Positions 44,850 through 54,527 are shown, counted from the stretch's first letter. The stretch: DNA of 56,460 nt from Mycobacterium sp. (GCA_025965895.1 JAOPWC010000001.1:1-56460), one strand, 5' to 3'. Made by a program: numbers and translations. Notes: generated by a model not told the origin, from the sequence alone.

Positions 44850-45189
44850 CCCGTTGCCGTCGCCCGGGGGGCTGCTTAAGCGGAGGCTCCTGCTGGTGAG
44901 CCTAGAAGCCCTTGCACCTTTGTGCCACCTGCGCCGATATGTCAAGGAAACGACGGATTGACACGAGTAGTCGACGACTCGCTGTTCCCGTTCCGCAGCC
45001 GAAGAACCCTTGGCAGGAACGTGTTTCGGCAAGTCGATCATCACGGATTCTCGCGGCCATCGACGGCGTCGCATGGTGAGCACAACGAGCCCGTATCTCA
45101 ATAGCAGGTAGTGGATTACGCGTGTGGGACGTGAATGGCAGCCCGAGAATTGTCTCGTCCCAAACCGGTCTGCTTAGGGAGCGTTCACC
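44850..45189. other. Upstream region of the SGRPNP gene pair
   Basis: 340 bp without a recognised gene. It carries the 18-bp near-palindrome at 44964-44981, and the start at 45190 has GGGAGCG before it. Confidence 0.5.
44964..44981. promoter_or_regulatory. Shared palindrome site 3 (CGAGTAGTCGACGACTCG)
   Basis: An 18-bp near-perfect palindrome with one mismatched pair that includes GTAGTCGACGAC. It lies about 210 bp before the gene at 45190. It shows that the site can extend to CGAGTxGTCGACxACTCG. Confidence 0.6.
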
Positions 45190-46077
45190 ATGTTCCGTGT
45201 CACGATCGATGCGTTTTCGGGCCGACCCAACCCCGCCTATGTAATTCAGGGCGAGGAGGCCCGCGATCTATTCCGGGAGATCCCGAAGGCGGCGATCAGC
45301 GAGGCCGGTCGGTTCGACGGGCTCGGATTCCGCGGCGTCATCGTGGAGGCCCTCACTGATGACACCACCGACGCCGGGATTGACCTGCCCTACCGGTTCG
45401 TTCTCGGCGGCGGCGCTGCCGCGGACGAAGACGCTGCCCTCGAGGTCGCCCAACGCCTGATCCGCGGCTTGGCCGACCACGAGGTCATCGGCCCGACTGC
45501 ACCTTCGGAAGACTTGATTTCCTACTTGGTGGAGCTGGCGCGGCGCCGCGCTTCCGACTTCCGGACCTACGCGGACAGCAGGCCAGCCCCACCCGAGCCG
45601 GTTGCCCGGGCGGTGACGTGCTGGATCGAGCGCTCGAAGTTCAATCCGGGATTCTGGAACGGCGCCGACGTGGTGGCGCGGAACAATTGCTACAACTACG
45701 CGTCCAACTGGCGCACGAACACCTTCGCGCAGCCGGGCCGCGGCGCCGGCCAGATGTATACCGGCCTCGCCTGCCCAGAAGTTACTAAGGCGGCGCTCGC
45801 TGACGGATGCCACCACCGTTTCGACTGCTTTCCCGACAGCGAGAAAGCGCGGCGGCTCGTTGCACTGGTGATGGCGCCCGGATACGACTACCACTGGTAT
45901 CGGATCCACACCGTCGCCGAAGGTTTCTGGGGCCACAAGCCGGGAGGTACCCCAGCCCGCAACACGGACAACAGTGGCAACCTAATTACGAATCCGGAGA
46001 CGTGCGACCGCGGCCCCTACACCCAGTTCTGCGGGTACTTTTACACGTGCAATACACAAGCTCACCGGATCAACTAA
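45190..46077 (+). CDS. SGRPNP-motif protein with papain-like Cys/His domain
   Basis: A 295-residue protein with no assigned family. The N-terminal 100 residues start FRVTIDAFSGRPNPAYVI and are alpha/beta. The C-terminal half has RNNCYNYASNWRTNTFAQPG (Cys167), DYHWYRIHTVAEGFWGHKPG (His235) and NTDNSGNLITNPETCDRGPY (Asn261). A Cys, a His and a polar residue in this order recall papain/NlpC-type cysteine peptidases or amidases, but the fold is inference. There is no signal peptide. GGGAGCG precedes the ATG. A second gene with the same N-terminal motif begins nine bases after the stop. Confidence 0.72.
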   Translation: MFRVTIDAFSGRPNPAYVIQGEEARDLFREIPKAAISEAGRFDGLGFRGVIVEALTDDTTDAGIDLPYRFVLGGGAAADEDAALEVAQRLIRGLADHEVIGPTAPSEDLISYLVELARRRASDFRTYADSRPAPPEPVARAVTCWIERSKFNPGFWNGADVVARNNCYNYASNWRTNTFAQPGRGAGQMYTGLACPEVTKAALADGCHHRFDCFPDSEKARRLVALVMAPGYDYHWYRIHTVAEGFWGHKPGGTPARNTDNSGNLITNPETCDRGPYTQFCGYFYTCNTQAHRIN

Positions 46078-46085
46078 GGAACGGC

Positions 46086-46451
46086 GTGCGGGTCGAGCTC
46101 GACATCTACAGCGGCCGGCCCAACCCGGCATGGGACACCTCCCCGGCGCAGACGGCCGCAATCAAGGCCGCTGTGATGCGCCTACCCGCCAAAGCCGGCG
46201 CCGAGCAGGAGCCTGTGGTTGGGCTGGGCTACCGCGGGTTTCGCCTCACCGAGCCCGACCGCGATTGGCAACTACGCGTATACCACAGCACGGTGGTGGA
46301 AGACGACGGTGTACACACCATCATCAGGTGCGACCCCGACGCCACCCTCGAACGCGCGCTCGCCGCTCTTGCCAGCAGTCACCTCGATACGTCCACACGG
46401 GAATTCCTCACCCGTCTCGACGATTATCCCGCGGCCGGCAATGGTTACTGA
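46086..46451 (+). CDS. Small SGRPNP-motif protein
   Basis: A 121-residue protein starting RVELDIYSGRPNPAWD, the same motif as the first 15 residues of the gene upstream (RVTIDAFSGRPNPAY). It continues with VVGLGYRGFRLTEPDRD, which matches the partner's FDGLGFRGVIVE. It is the N-terminal domain alone, without the Cys/His domain. AAGGAAC overlaps the upstream stop, and the start is GTG. It could be an inhibitor, immunity or partner protein of the larger one, but this is inference from the shared domain and operon. Confidence 0.68.
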   Translation: MRVELDIYSGRPNPAWDTSPAQTAAIKAAVMRLPAKAGAEQEPVVGLGYRGFRLTEPDRDWQLRVYHSTVVEDDGVHTIIRCDPDATLERALAALASSHLDTSTREFLTRLDDYPAAGNGY

Positions 46452-47035
46452 ATCACGTGGCGGGTATCCAGCGCGGCGCCGCAACCCACGCGGGAGAATG
46501 CAGTTCGCACCGGCGCCCGACGAACGGGATTTAGAGTTGGTGCATCCATTTGGAAGTTCGTTGAACGGATTGGGGGCTTCCCTGGCACCTCGCGGTAGGC
46601 CGCGTATGCCGATGCCCCTTTACCGGGGTGACCAATCGACCGCGAATATTTTCAGACGTAAGCACAGCCGATGGCGCAACACGATTGGGGCGGAAGTGTC
46701 CCAGATCGGCCGCACCAGTTCGATTGAGGTAGTCGACTACGCGCGCCCTCCCCCACCCAGCGCACCTACGCTTCACTCACCGCCGGTGCGCTCTCCCGGC
46801 GGCGATAGACGCCACACCGCGTCTTTCGTGAAGCAAATGCTCGCGTGGCGTGGCAACCAGGCACGGAAGGCGAACACCGTGGATTTCGTCCTCCAATATG
46901 TCGAAACAGGATCGCCGACAGCCGGTCCAAAAAGATCTCCACGATCGACGGCCGGACCCACGAACAATGCTGCACCAGCCTGTCGACCGCAGGTATTTTC
47001 GGCGGCGGAATTTAGTAATAAAGTGGGTGACCGTG
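46452..47035. other. Long leader of the LuxR/AAA gene
   Basis: 584 bp. The LuxR frame is open back to GTG 46850, but that part is rich in rare codons (AGG, CGA, ACA) and has no homology to the paralogue at 54717, so I treat it as untranslated. It contains the perfect palindrome at 46729. Confidence 0.5.
46729..46740. promoter_or_regulatory. Shared palindrome site 4 (GTAGTCGACTAC, perfect)
   Basis: A perfect 12-bp palindrome, the best match of the set. It is 296 bp before the LuxR/AAA start at 47036, so the regulator may control its own gene. Confidence 0.65.
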
Positions 47036-49636
47036 GTGGCCAGTAACTGGCCGGTTGTTCAACGGGAGAGCGAGTTCGCACGAATCCGTTCGGCTCTCGC
47101 CGATCACGAGGGCGCGTCAGGGATCGTACTGGTCGGCGATGCCGGAGTGGGAAAAACGACGCTGGCCCGCCTGGTCACGCAGTCGCTGCCGTGCCGTGTG
47201 CAGTGGGTCGCCGGCACGGAATCAGCGCGCAGCATTCCGCTGGGTGTCTTCGCCCATCTGGTCGGAGCCGCGGTGTCGCGCGACCCGATGGCTTTTCTGG
47301 CCGCCGCCCGCGAAGCGCTTCTCTCCGAGGAACATTTGGTCGTCGGGGTCGACGACGCGCACATGCTCGACCAGTTGTCGGCGACACTGTTGCACCAGCT
47401 GGCGCTCGACGGATCGGTACGGATCGTCGCCACCGTGCGAACCGGCGAGGCGGTACCGGATGCGATCACCTCGCTGTGGAAGGACGGCTACCTGGAACGG
47501 CTTCACCTGACGCCGTTCACCAAGGAGCAGTGCGTCGGGCTGATCGAAACCGCCCTCGGCGGACGCGTAGAGGGGCTGAGCGCGGACCTGATGTGGGAGG
47601 CCTCAGGAGGCAACGCGCTGTTCGTTCGGCACCTCGTCGAGGGCGCGCTGGAGGCAGGTACGCTCAAACAAGTTCGGGGTGTCTGGCAGCTGCGCGGCCG
47701 CACCGCGGTCACCTCCGAACTGGCCTCGCTTCTGGATGCCCGGATCGAGCAGATGCCCGACGACGTGCTGCACGCGGTGCGGCTGCTGAGCTTCTGCGAA
47801 CCTCTCGACTTTGACGTCTTGACTCAGATGGTGGGCGACGACGCCGTCGAGCAGGCAGAGACGCGCGGATTGATCCGCATCGTCGAAGAGCAGGACAGCT
47901 GCGATGTGCAGTTCAATCACCCGCTGTTCGGAGAAGTCATGCGCCGGCGTCTCGGCATGGCGGCCGCGCGACGAGTGCGCGGTGAACTGGTCCGGGCGCT
48001 GCAGGACCGGCCCGTCCGGGGTCCGACCCAACGGATCCGGCTGGCCGAGCTGACCCTGGACAGCGACGTCGCCCCCGAGGTCGGTCTGCTGGTGGCCGCG
48101 GCGAAGGACGCGATCGCGCTGACCAACATCACCCTCGGGGAGCGTCTCGCCCGCGCCGCGGTCGCCCGCGGCGGCGGACTCGTCGCCAGCGAACTGCTGG
48201 CGCGGTCCCTGCTGTGGCAGGGCAATGCTGCGGAGTCCGAGCAGGTCCTCAGCGCGTTCGACCCTGCAGCGATGAACGAAGTCGAGCTGGTGCGGTGGGG
48301 AGCGGCCCGCATCGCCAACCTGCAGTGGGCGATGGGTGACGCGGAAAGCGCCGATGAGGTCCTGGAGATGCTGCGCAACGAGGTCGCTGACCACGGCTTG
48401 CGACTGATCATCGATGGCCTTGCTTCCGCCTCGCTGCTGTTTGAGAACTGCCTCGAGGAGGCCACTGCGCTCTCGCAGGGCGTGCTGTCTGACCCGATCG
48501 CCTCGGCTGCCGCGGTCGAGTGGGCTGTTTTCGGTGGGGCGCTGGCGCTGGCATTGATGGGCCGCGGCGACGAGGTGGCGGCGGTCGCCGAACGGGGCCG
48601 CATGATCGAGAGGCCCGACGGTCTGCTGCGCTATCTGATGGCGTTCGGGGAGATTCGGGCGCTCGCGGTGAACGGCGACTTTGACACCGCAGACAGACGA
48701 TCCGCCGACATTGTGCGGATCTCTTCTCCGGGACAGTATCTGGCGTGGGGATTGGCCAATGTGCTGGCCGGGACCGTGGAAGTCGCCCGCGGCCGCTTCC
48801 CTCGGGCCGTGTCGCGCATGGAGCAGACCGTGGCTGCGCTGACCGCTGAATCCGCGGCGTCATGGAGCTTCCCGGCGCGGCTGTTGCTGGCCCAATCCTA
48901 TTGCGTGCTGGGCCGCGCCGAGCCAGGTGCGAAGATGATCGCCGAATTGCGGACGCGCTCGGGCCGGCACGTGGAGATGTTCACGCCGCAGCTGAGGATT
49001 GCCGAAGCGTGGCTCGCGGCAGCGCAGGGAAATGTCAGCCGCGCGATCGAATTGGCAATCGACGCCGCGGAGGTGGCCAGGCGGTCCGGACAACGCGCGA
49101 TCCGCATGCTCGCGCTCCACGATGCGATCCGGTTCGGTGACCGCACGTCGTTGCAGCCGCTGATTGACGTCGCCGCCACGGTCGACGGTGAACTGGCGAC
49201 CGTGCACGGGGCGCACGCCGCCGCGCTGCTCGACCGCGACGCCGTCGGAACATATTCTGCAGCCCAGCGATTCGAACGCATTGGTGCGCTGTTGTCGGCC
49301 GCCGACGCGGCCGCCCAGGCGGCGGTGCTGTTCGAGGCAGCTGGCGACCGGCGCCAGAGCGTTGAAGCCGCCGCCACCGCCGATCGGCTGGCCGGCGAGT
49401 GCGGCGGAATTGAAACGCCCGCCCTCATCCTGGCCGCGAAGCCGTTACCCCTGACCACGCGAGAACGCGAAATCGCCAACCTGGTGGGAGCGGGTCTGAG
49501 CAACCGCGAGATCGCCGAGCGGCTGGTCGTGTCGATGCGCACCGTCGAGGGCCACATCTACCGCGCCTGTATCAAGCTCGACGTGACTGACCGCGCGGCA
49601 CTGGCGGCGCTGCTTCGGCACGGCCGAAAACCCTGA
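47036..49636 (+). CDS. LuxR-family AAA/STAND-type transcriptional regulator
   Basis: An 866-residue regulator. The N-terminal ATPase has Walker A GDAGVGKTTLAR and Walker B VVGVDDAHMLDQL. A long TPR-like helical middle follows (GNALFVRHLVEGALEAGTL; LAARSLLWQ-type repeats), and the C-terminal LuxR helix-turn-helix is LTTREREIANLVGAGLSNRE then IAERLVVSMRTVEGHIY. I chose GTG 47036 because the paralogue at 54717 begins at the same point (MANRW against MASNW). The regulator probably senses a ligand through the TPR part and activates genes with the shared palindrome; that link is inference. Confidence 0.9.
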   Translation: MASNWPVVQRESEFARIRSALADHEGASGIVLVGDAGVGKTTLARLVTQSLPCRVQWVAGTESARSIPLGVFAHLVGAAVSRDPMAFLAAAREALLSEEHLVVGVDDAHMLDQLSATLLHQLALDGSVRIVATVRTGEAVPDAITSLWKDGYLERLHLTPFTKEQCVGLIETALGGRVEGLSADLMWEASGGNALFVRHLVEGALEAGTLKQVRGVWQLRGRTAVTSELASLLDARIEQMPDDVLHAVRLLSFCEPLDFDVLTQMVGDDAVEQAETRGLIRIVEEQDSCDVQFNHPLFGEVMRRRLGMAAARRVRGELVRALQDRPVRGPTQRIRLAELTLDSDVAPEVGLLVAAAKDAIALTNITLGERLARAAVARGGGLVASELLARSLLWQGNAAESEQVLSAFDPAAMNEVELVRWGAARIANLQWAMGDAESADEVLEMLRNEVADHGLRLIIDGLASASLLFENCLEEATALSQGVLSDPIASAAAVEWAVFGGALALALMGRGDEVAAVAERGRMIERPDGLLRYLMAFGEIRALAVNGDFDTADRRSADIVRISSPGQYLAWGLANVLAGTVEVARGRFPRAVSRMEQTVAALTAESAASWSFPARLLLAQSYCVLGRAEPGAKMIAELRTRSGRHVEMFTPQLRIAEAWLAAAQGNVSRAIELAIDAAEVARRSGQRAIRMLALHDAIRFGDRTSLQPLIDVAATVDGELATVHGAHAAALLDRDAVGTYSAAQRFERIGALLSAADAAAQAAVLFEAAGDRRQSVEAAATADRLAGECGGIETPALILAAKPLPLTTREREIANLVGAGLSNREIAERLVVSMRTVEGHIYRACIKLDVTDRAALAALLRHGRKP

Positions 49637-50015
49637 GCCGCATTCCTCGGGTTCGCGCCGTCGATTCCGTTGTCTCGGCGGCGCCGCCCGGGGGTTGTAC
49701 GGCTTGGCCGTCGTCACGACGCCGTCGTGACCTTGCTCAGTCGGTCGGTAGCCGTGCAGCGCGTGTCGGTCGGCCGGCAGTGCCGCGAGCGCACGCCGGC
49801 GGTCGAGGCCCATGGCGCGGGCGAAACGTCGGTCGATCGGGTGGCTGCAGTGCGTCCCTTCTGCCCAGGTCGCGGCGGTCCGGCAACTAGGTAGTCGCGC
49901 CCACTCCCCCGAAAACATTGCGTAGTCCGCTACTCAATACTCGGCCCTTCCCGCGGCGCAGGCTCAACCAGGTCAAACGCTTGCATGCCTTCCGTACCCG
50001 AGAGGGGTAGTGAAG
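49637..50015. other. Intergenic region between LuxR/AAA and cyclase genes
   Basis: 379 bp without a recognised gene. It carries the palindrome at 49922 and a GAGAGGGG ribosome site. Confidence 0.5.
49922..49933. promoter_or_regulatory. Shared palindrome site 5 (GTAGTCCGCTAC)
   Basis: GTAG and CTAC arms are intact, and the centre is TCCG instead of TCGA. It lies 83 bp before ATG 50016 of the cyclase/AAA gene. Confidence 0.55.
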
Positions 50016-53000
50016 ATGCTCGAGACAGTCAGCAGGGCCCACGCCGCCGCGATATCTGAGGCCCAGACCCGGGCCGGCCTGCAGCAGAGGCCGACCAGGA
50101 CGGCAAAAGCGTGCCGCGTGTGCGGCACCCGGCCCTCCCGGGACGGTGCCCGCTTCTGTGATGCGTGCGGTGCCGCGATCAGGCCGACGTGTGAGCGCGC
50201 CGAATACAAGCAGGTGACCGTGCTGTTCGCCGATGTGGTCCGCTCGATGGATATCGCTTCGGCCCTGGGCGCCGAACGGCTACGCGAGATCATGACCGAA
50301 GTCTTCAACCGCTCGGCGGTTGTCGTGCAGCGCTACGGGGGCACCGTCGATAAGTTCACGGGCGACGGCATCATGGCGCTGTTCGGCGCGCCGATGTCGT
50401 TGGAGGATCATGCCCTGCGCGGTTGTCTGGCCGCACTGGGCATCCAGGACGAGGTGGAGCGTCTGGCCGCCGAGGTGCAACGCCGCGACCATGTGACCCT
50501 GGCCTTGCGGGTCGGGTTGAATTCAGGGCGTGTGATCGCCGGTGACATCGGCCCCCGCGCACTCGGTTACACCGCGATCGGGGAACAGGTCGGGATGGCT
50601 CAGCGGATGGAGTCCGTCGCGTTGCCCGGTGGAGTGACGCTGAGCGAATCCACGGCCCGGCTGGTCGCGCACGCGGCCGTGCTGGGCGAGCCCGAACTGA
50701 CCCACATCAGGGGCGGCGACGCTCCCGTGCTCGTGCGCCGCCTGCTGGGGATGACGGCCGACCGCGCCGCAAATGCCCCTTATGAAGGCAACCTGGTCGG
50801 GCGCCAGCGCGAACTGGATGTCCTGTCCGGGATACTCGATGAGTCGATCAGCGGCGCCGGTCGTGTGGTCGGGGTGGTCGGACCGGCGGGCATCGGTAAG
50901 AGCCGTATCGCCCGTGAGGCGGTTGCGCTCGCCAAAAGCGCCAGCGTCGAGGTGTTTTCCACGTCCTGCGAATCTCACGCCAGCGCGGTGCCCTTCCACG
51001 TCGTGGCCCGCATGTTGCGGGTGGTGTTCGGGTTGACCGAATTGGATGATGAGGCCGCCCGAGCGCGCCTGCGGGCGAGAATTCCGGCGGCGGACCCCGA
51101 GGATCTGCTGCTGCTCGATGACCTCATCGGCATCGGAGACCCAACTGCTGCGCTGGCCGACATCGATCCCGACGCCCGTCGGCGTCGACTCACGCGCTTG
51201 GTGAACGCGGCTTCGCTGGCGCGGGAAACGCCGGCCATGTTCGTGATGGAAGATGTGCACTGGATCGACGAGGCCAGCGAAACGCTGCTCGCCGAGTTCC
51301 TCTCGGTGGTGCGGCGGACCCGCTCGTTGGTCTTGATCACCTACCGTCCCGAATACCGCGGCGCCCTGAGGAGACCACCGGGTTCCCACACGATCAGCCT
51401 TGCCCCGCTGAGTCCTTCGCAGGGGTTGGCGTTGACTGCCGAGATCCTCGGCTCGCACCCGTCGGTGACCGGTCTGGTCTCGCAGGTCGCCGAGAAGGCT
51501 TCGGGGAACCCGTTTTTCGCCGAGGAGATCGTGCGCGACCTCGCCGAGCGGGGCGTCCTCGGCGGTGACCCCGGTGCCTACGTCTGCCTGGGTGATGTCG
51601 CCGCCGTCACCGCGCCTGCCACCGTTCAGGCCACCATCGCCGCGCGGATCGACCGCCTCGGCGCGGTCGCGAAAGACACGTTGTCGGCGGCAGCGGTGAT
51701 CGGCTCACGGTTCGACGAGGACACGCTGACCCATCTACTCGACAGCATCGACCTGGCAGAGCTGGTCGAGGCGGAGCTGGTCGACCAGGTGACGGTGTCG
51801 CCGCGCGCCGAGTACGCGTTCCGCCACCCGCTACTCCAAGCGGTGGCCTACGAATCGCAGCTGAAATCCGACCGCGCCGAGCGCCACCGGCGGCTCGCGG
51901 CCGCGATACAGCTGCGCGAGCCCGGGACGGTCGATGAAAACGCCGCCCTCATCGCCACTCACCTGGAAGCCGCCGGTGAGCTGCGCCAGGCGTTCGATTG
52001 GCACATGCGGGCCGGACGGTGGTCGGCCTCCCGCGACATCGGCGCGGCACGGGTGAGCTGGCAGCGAGCGCGCCGGGTCGCCGACCGGTTGCCGGCCGAT
52101 CCCCAACGGATGGTCAACCGGATCGCGCCACGCACCCTGCTGTGCGGGAGCTCCTGGCAGATCGGCGGCAGCGTTGCCGAGGCCGGCTTCGACGAGCTGC
52201 GCGAGCTCACCACACTCGCCGGCGACAAGCGCTCGATGGCCATCGGCATGGCCGGACTCCTGGCGTCGCTGACCTTTCACGCCCGCTACCGGGAATCGTC
52301 GCGGCTCGCCTCAGAGTGCGTCGGCCTGATCGAGTCGATCGGTGATCCCGCGGTCACGGTCGGACTGCTCTACGGTCCGATGTATGCCAAGCTGCAGGCC
52401 GGCGAAGTGGTCGAAGTCCTGCGGCTGGCCCAGCGCGTCATCGACGTGGCCGGCAGCGATCCGCGGAAGGGCGACCGGATCTTCGGCTCGCCCTTGGCCC
52501 TTGCGACCGCGATGCGCGGCGCGGCGCGAAACTGCCTGGGCATGGCTGGGTGGAAAGACGACTTCGACAACGCGATCACGATGGCGCACGGGTTCGGTGC
52601 AACGACCTACGTCATCGCGGTCTGGTTCAAGCACGGCACCATCGCGAATGGCGCGTTACTGCCCGATTCTTGCGCGCTGCACGACACCGCCGAGGCGTTG
52701 CGGGTAGCTGAGCGGGCCGCGGACGACTTCACCGTGGCCCTTGCGCGCCTGGCACGAGGCCTGGTCCTGATTCAGCAGGAGGGCCGGCAACGCGGCCTGG
52801 GATTCGAATTGCTCGCCAGGGCCCGGCAGACGGCCGTGCGGGAGCGGTTCACCTGGACCGCGTTGTCGATCATCGACACCCAGGTGGCCGAGGAGATGGC
52901 CCGGGTCGGGAACCTTGACGAAGCGATTGACCTCTCGCGGGCCGTGCTCAACCACCAGTTCGACACCGGGGAAATGATCTGGCGCGGGCCGACCGCGACA

Positions 53001-53261
53001 GTCCTGGGGGAATCCCTGCTGCGCCGCGGCGCCGAGGGTGACCGCGAGGAAGCGCAGGAGGTGACCGACAGGTTGGCGGCGGTGTCGACGGATCCGGGGT
53101 TCGCGCTCCACGTCATCCCGGTACAGCGCCTGCGAGCGCTGCTGGCACGCCACGACAGCGATCAGGACCGCTACCGGGACCACGTCCGGCGTTACCGGGA
53201 CAAGGTCACGTCGTGCGGCTTCAAAGCCCATATGGCGACCGCGGCCGCGATGATGAACTGA
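50016..53261 (+). CDS. Class III adenylate/guanylate cyclase fused to AAA ATPase
   Basis: A 1081-residue signalling protein. A zinc-ribbon (CRVCG...FCDACGA) near residue 35 is followed by a class III cyclase domain (VTVLFADVVRSMDIASALGA; GTVDKFTGDGIMALFGAPMS, with both metal Asp; VGLNSGRVIAGDIGPRALGY). Next come an AAA domain with Walker A GPAGIGKS (Lys295) and Walker B MFVMEDVHWID, then a long TPR tail. The layout matches M. tuberculosis cyclase/AAA regulators but has no LuxR HTH. It could make cAMP when ligand binds. ATG 50016 has AGGGG at good spacing; GTG 50010 is too close to it. It is preceded by a shared palindrome. Confidence 0.88.
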   Translation: MLETVSRAHAAAISEAQTRAGLQQRPTRTAKACRVCGTRPSRDGARFCDACGAAIRPTCERAEYKQVTVLFADVVRSMDIASALGAERLREIMTEVFNRSAVVVQRYGGTVDKFTGDGIMALFGAPMSLEDHALRGCLAALGIQDEVERLAAEVQRRDHVTLALRVGLNSGRVIAGDIGPRALGYTAIGEQVGMAQRMESVALPGGVTLSESTARLVAHAAVLGEPELTHIRGGDAPVLVRRLLGMTADRAANAPYEGNLVGRQRELDVLSGILDESISGAGRVVGVVGPAGIGKSRIAREAVALAKSASVEVFSTSCESHASAVPFHVVARMLRVVFGLTELDDEAARARLRARIPAADPEDLLLLDDLIGIGDPTAALADIDPDARRRRLTRLVNAASLARETPAMFVMEDVHWIDEASETLLAEFLSVVRRTRSLVLITYRPEYRGALRRPPGSHTISLAPLSPSQGLALTAEILGSHPSVTGLVSQVAEKASGNPFFAEEIVRDLAERGVLGGDPGAYVCLGDVAAVTAPATVQATIAARIDRLGAVAKDTLSAAAVIGSRFDEDTLTHLLDSIDLAELVEAELVDQVTVSPRAEYAFRHPLLQAVAYESQLKSDRAERHRRLAAAIQLREPGTVDENAALIATHLEAAGELRQAFDWHMRAGRWSASRDIGAARVSWQRARRVADRLPADPQRMVNRIAPRTLLCGSSWQIGGSVAEAGFDELRELTTLAGDKRSMAIGMAGLLASLTFHARYRESSRLASECVGLIESIGDPAVTVGLLYGPMYAKLQAGEVVEVLRLAQRVIDVAGSDPRKGDRIFGSPLALATAMRGAARNCLGMAGWKDDFDNAITMAHGFGATTYVIAVWFKHGTIANGALLPDSCALHDTAEALRVAERAADDFTVALARLARGLVLIQQEGRQRGLGFELLARARQTAVRERFTWTALSIIDTQVAEEMARVGNLDEAIDLSRAVLNHQFDTGEMIWRGPTATVLGESLLRRGAEGDREEAQEVTDRLAAVSTDPGFALHVIPVQRLRALLARHDSDQDRYRDHVRRYRDKVTSCGFKAHMATAAAMMN

Positions 53262-53289
53262 GCGCGATGGGGCGAATATCGGCATTCGA

Positions 53290-53301
53290 GTAGTCCGCCA
53301 C
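53290..53301. promoter_or_regulatory. Shared palindrome site 6 (GTAGTCCGCCAC)
   Basis: The left arm is intact; the right arm is CCAC instead of CTAC. The preceding bases (TTCGA) match other sites. It is 96 bp before the catalase-like start. Confidence 0.45.
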
Positions 53302-53396
53302 CCGTGACGCGCGTGCACTTGCTGACGACGCTTGGCGGACGAGTTACGCAGAGCGGTTCAGCCGCGAACACAACAGAATCGGAAGGACCGACCAGG

Positions 53397-54527
53397 ATGA
53401 CCGACTCCACCCGATCCGTCGCCACCGGGCCTCCTTACGTTCGCTATCGACCCGGTTTAGAGCGTCCCCGCCCCGACGAGGACACGTTCGTCGACAAAAT
53501 CGTCAAGGCGCTTCACAAGAACAACGAGCGCGCGTTCAAGAAATACAAGCACGGCATCCGGGACGCCCACGCCAAGAGCCACGCCGCCCTCGAGGGAACA
53601 TTGCAGGTCTATCCCGACCTTCCTGAACAGCTGCGTCAGGGCCTCTTCAGCACACCACAGAAGACCTATCCCATTATCGCCCGGCTCTCCAGCACCCACC
53701 CCGCGCTCCGCAGTGACCAGATCCGCGGTGTCCGGGCCATCGCGATCAAGGTGCTCGACGTGCACGGCAAGCGCGCGCTTTCCGACGACACCGCCACCAC
53801 GCAGGACTTCGTGCTCGTCAACCATTCGGAGTTCCCCTACGCCGACGCCCGGGCCTACTACAAGAGCGGAATGCCTGCGGCGTGGCTGCTCGCGCGGCTG
53901 CCCGACACGGCACTGTTGGTCCTCACCGAGTTTCTGGCCGCAACGCAGCGGGTCCTGTCGCTTTTCCGGCGCGACCTGCCTCCCGCCGTCGCGCTGTTCG
54001 CCGCACCCAACACTCACATCCTGGGCGAGACCTTTCATTCGGCGGCGCCGCTGCGGTACGGGGATTACGTCGCCAAAATCAGCCTCACGCCCTACTCCAC
54101 GCCGGTCCGAAAACTGCGGGGCCAGCGCATTCCCCGCAGCGCCGGACCCGAGGCGCTGCGCGTCATGGTCGCCGACTTCTTCCGTCAGAACCCAGCAGAG
54201 TATGAAATGCAGGCGCAGCTGTGCACCGATCAGGTGGCGATGCCCATCGAGGATGCGACCGCGCGGTGGTCGGAATCGGATTCTCCTGCGCGCGGGGTCG
54301 CGAGAATCACTTTTCCCGCCCAGAAAGCCGACAGTTTTTATCGGCGGGTTTTCGCTGACGATGTGCTGTCGTTCAACTCCTGGCGCGGGCTGGATGCCCA
54401 CCGCCCGCTGGGATCGATCAACCGCCTCAAGAAAAAAGTGTATGACGCGTCCAGCGACTTCCGGCACAAAGTCAACGACGCGCCGCAAGTCGAGCCCAAC
54501 CAGATCAGTGACCTGCCGCCCGAATGA
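53397..54527 (+). CDS. Catalase-like heme protein
   Basis: A 376-residue protein related to small catalases and catalase-like lipid-hydroperoxide enzymes. Features: KSHAALEGTLQVYPDLPEQL, with His near the expected catalytic position, VRAIAIKVLD, TQDFVLVNHSEFPYADARAY with the Asn/His stretch, and the C-terminal FNSWRGLDAHRPLGSINR, which is typical of the family. It is shorter than classical catalases (about 480) and lacks some of their heme-pocket motifs, so peroxide or lipid peroxide use is inferred. The ATG follows GGAAGGACC and a shared palindrome. It could protect the cell against oxidised lipids released by the patatin. Confidence 0.78.
   Translation: MTDSTRSVATGPPYVRYRPGLERPRPDEDTFVDKIVKALHKNNERAFKKYKHGIRDAHAKSHAALEGTLQVYPDLPEQLRQGLFSTPQKTYPIIARLSSTHPALRSDQIRGVRAIAIKVLDVHGKRALSDDTATTQDFVLVNHSEFPYADARAYYKSGMPAAWLLARLPDTALLVLTEFLAATQRVLSLFRRDLPPAVALFAAPNTHILGETFHSAAPLRYGDYVAKISLTPYSTPVRKLRGQRIPRSAGPEALRVMVADFFRQNPAEYEMQAQLCTDQVAMPIEDATARWSESDSPARGVARITFPAQKADSFYRRVFADDVLSFNSWRGLDAHRPLGSINRLKKKVYDASSDFRHKVNDAPQVEPNQISDLPPE

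Noticed and set aside
46850..47035. N-terminal extension of the LuxR/AAA gene
   Set aside because: Rare codons, no ribosome site and no counterpart in the paralogue at 54717.
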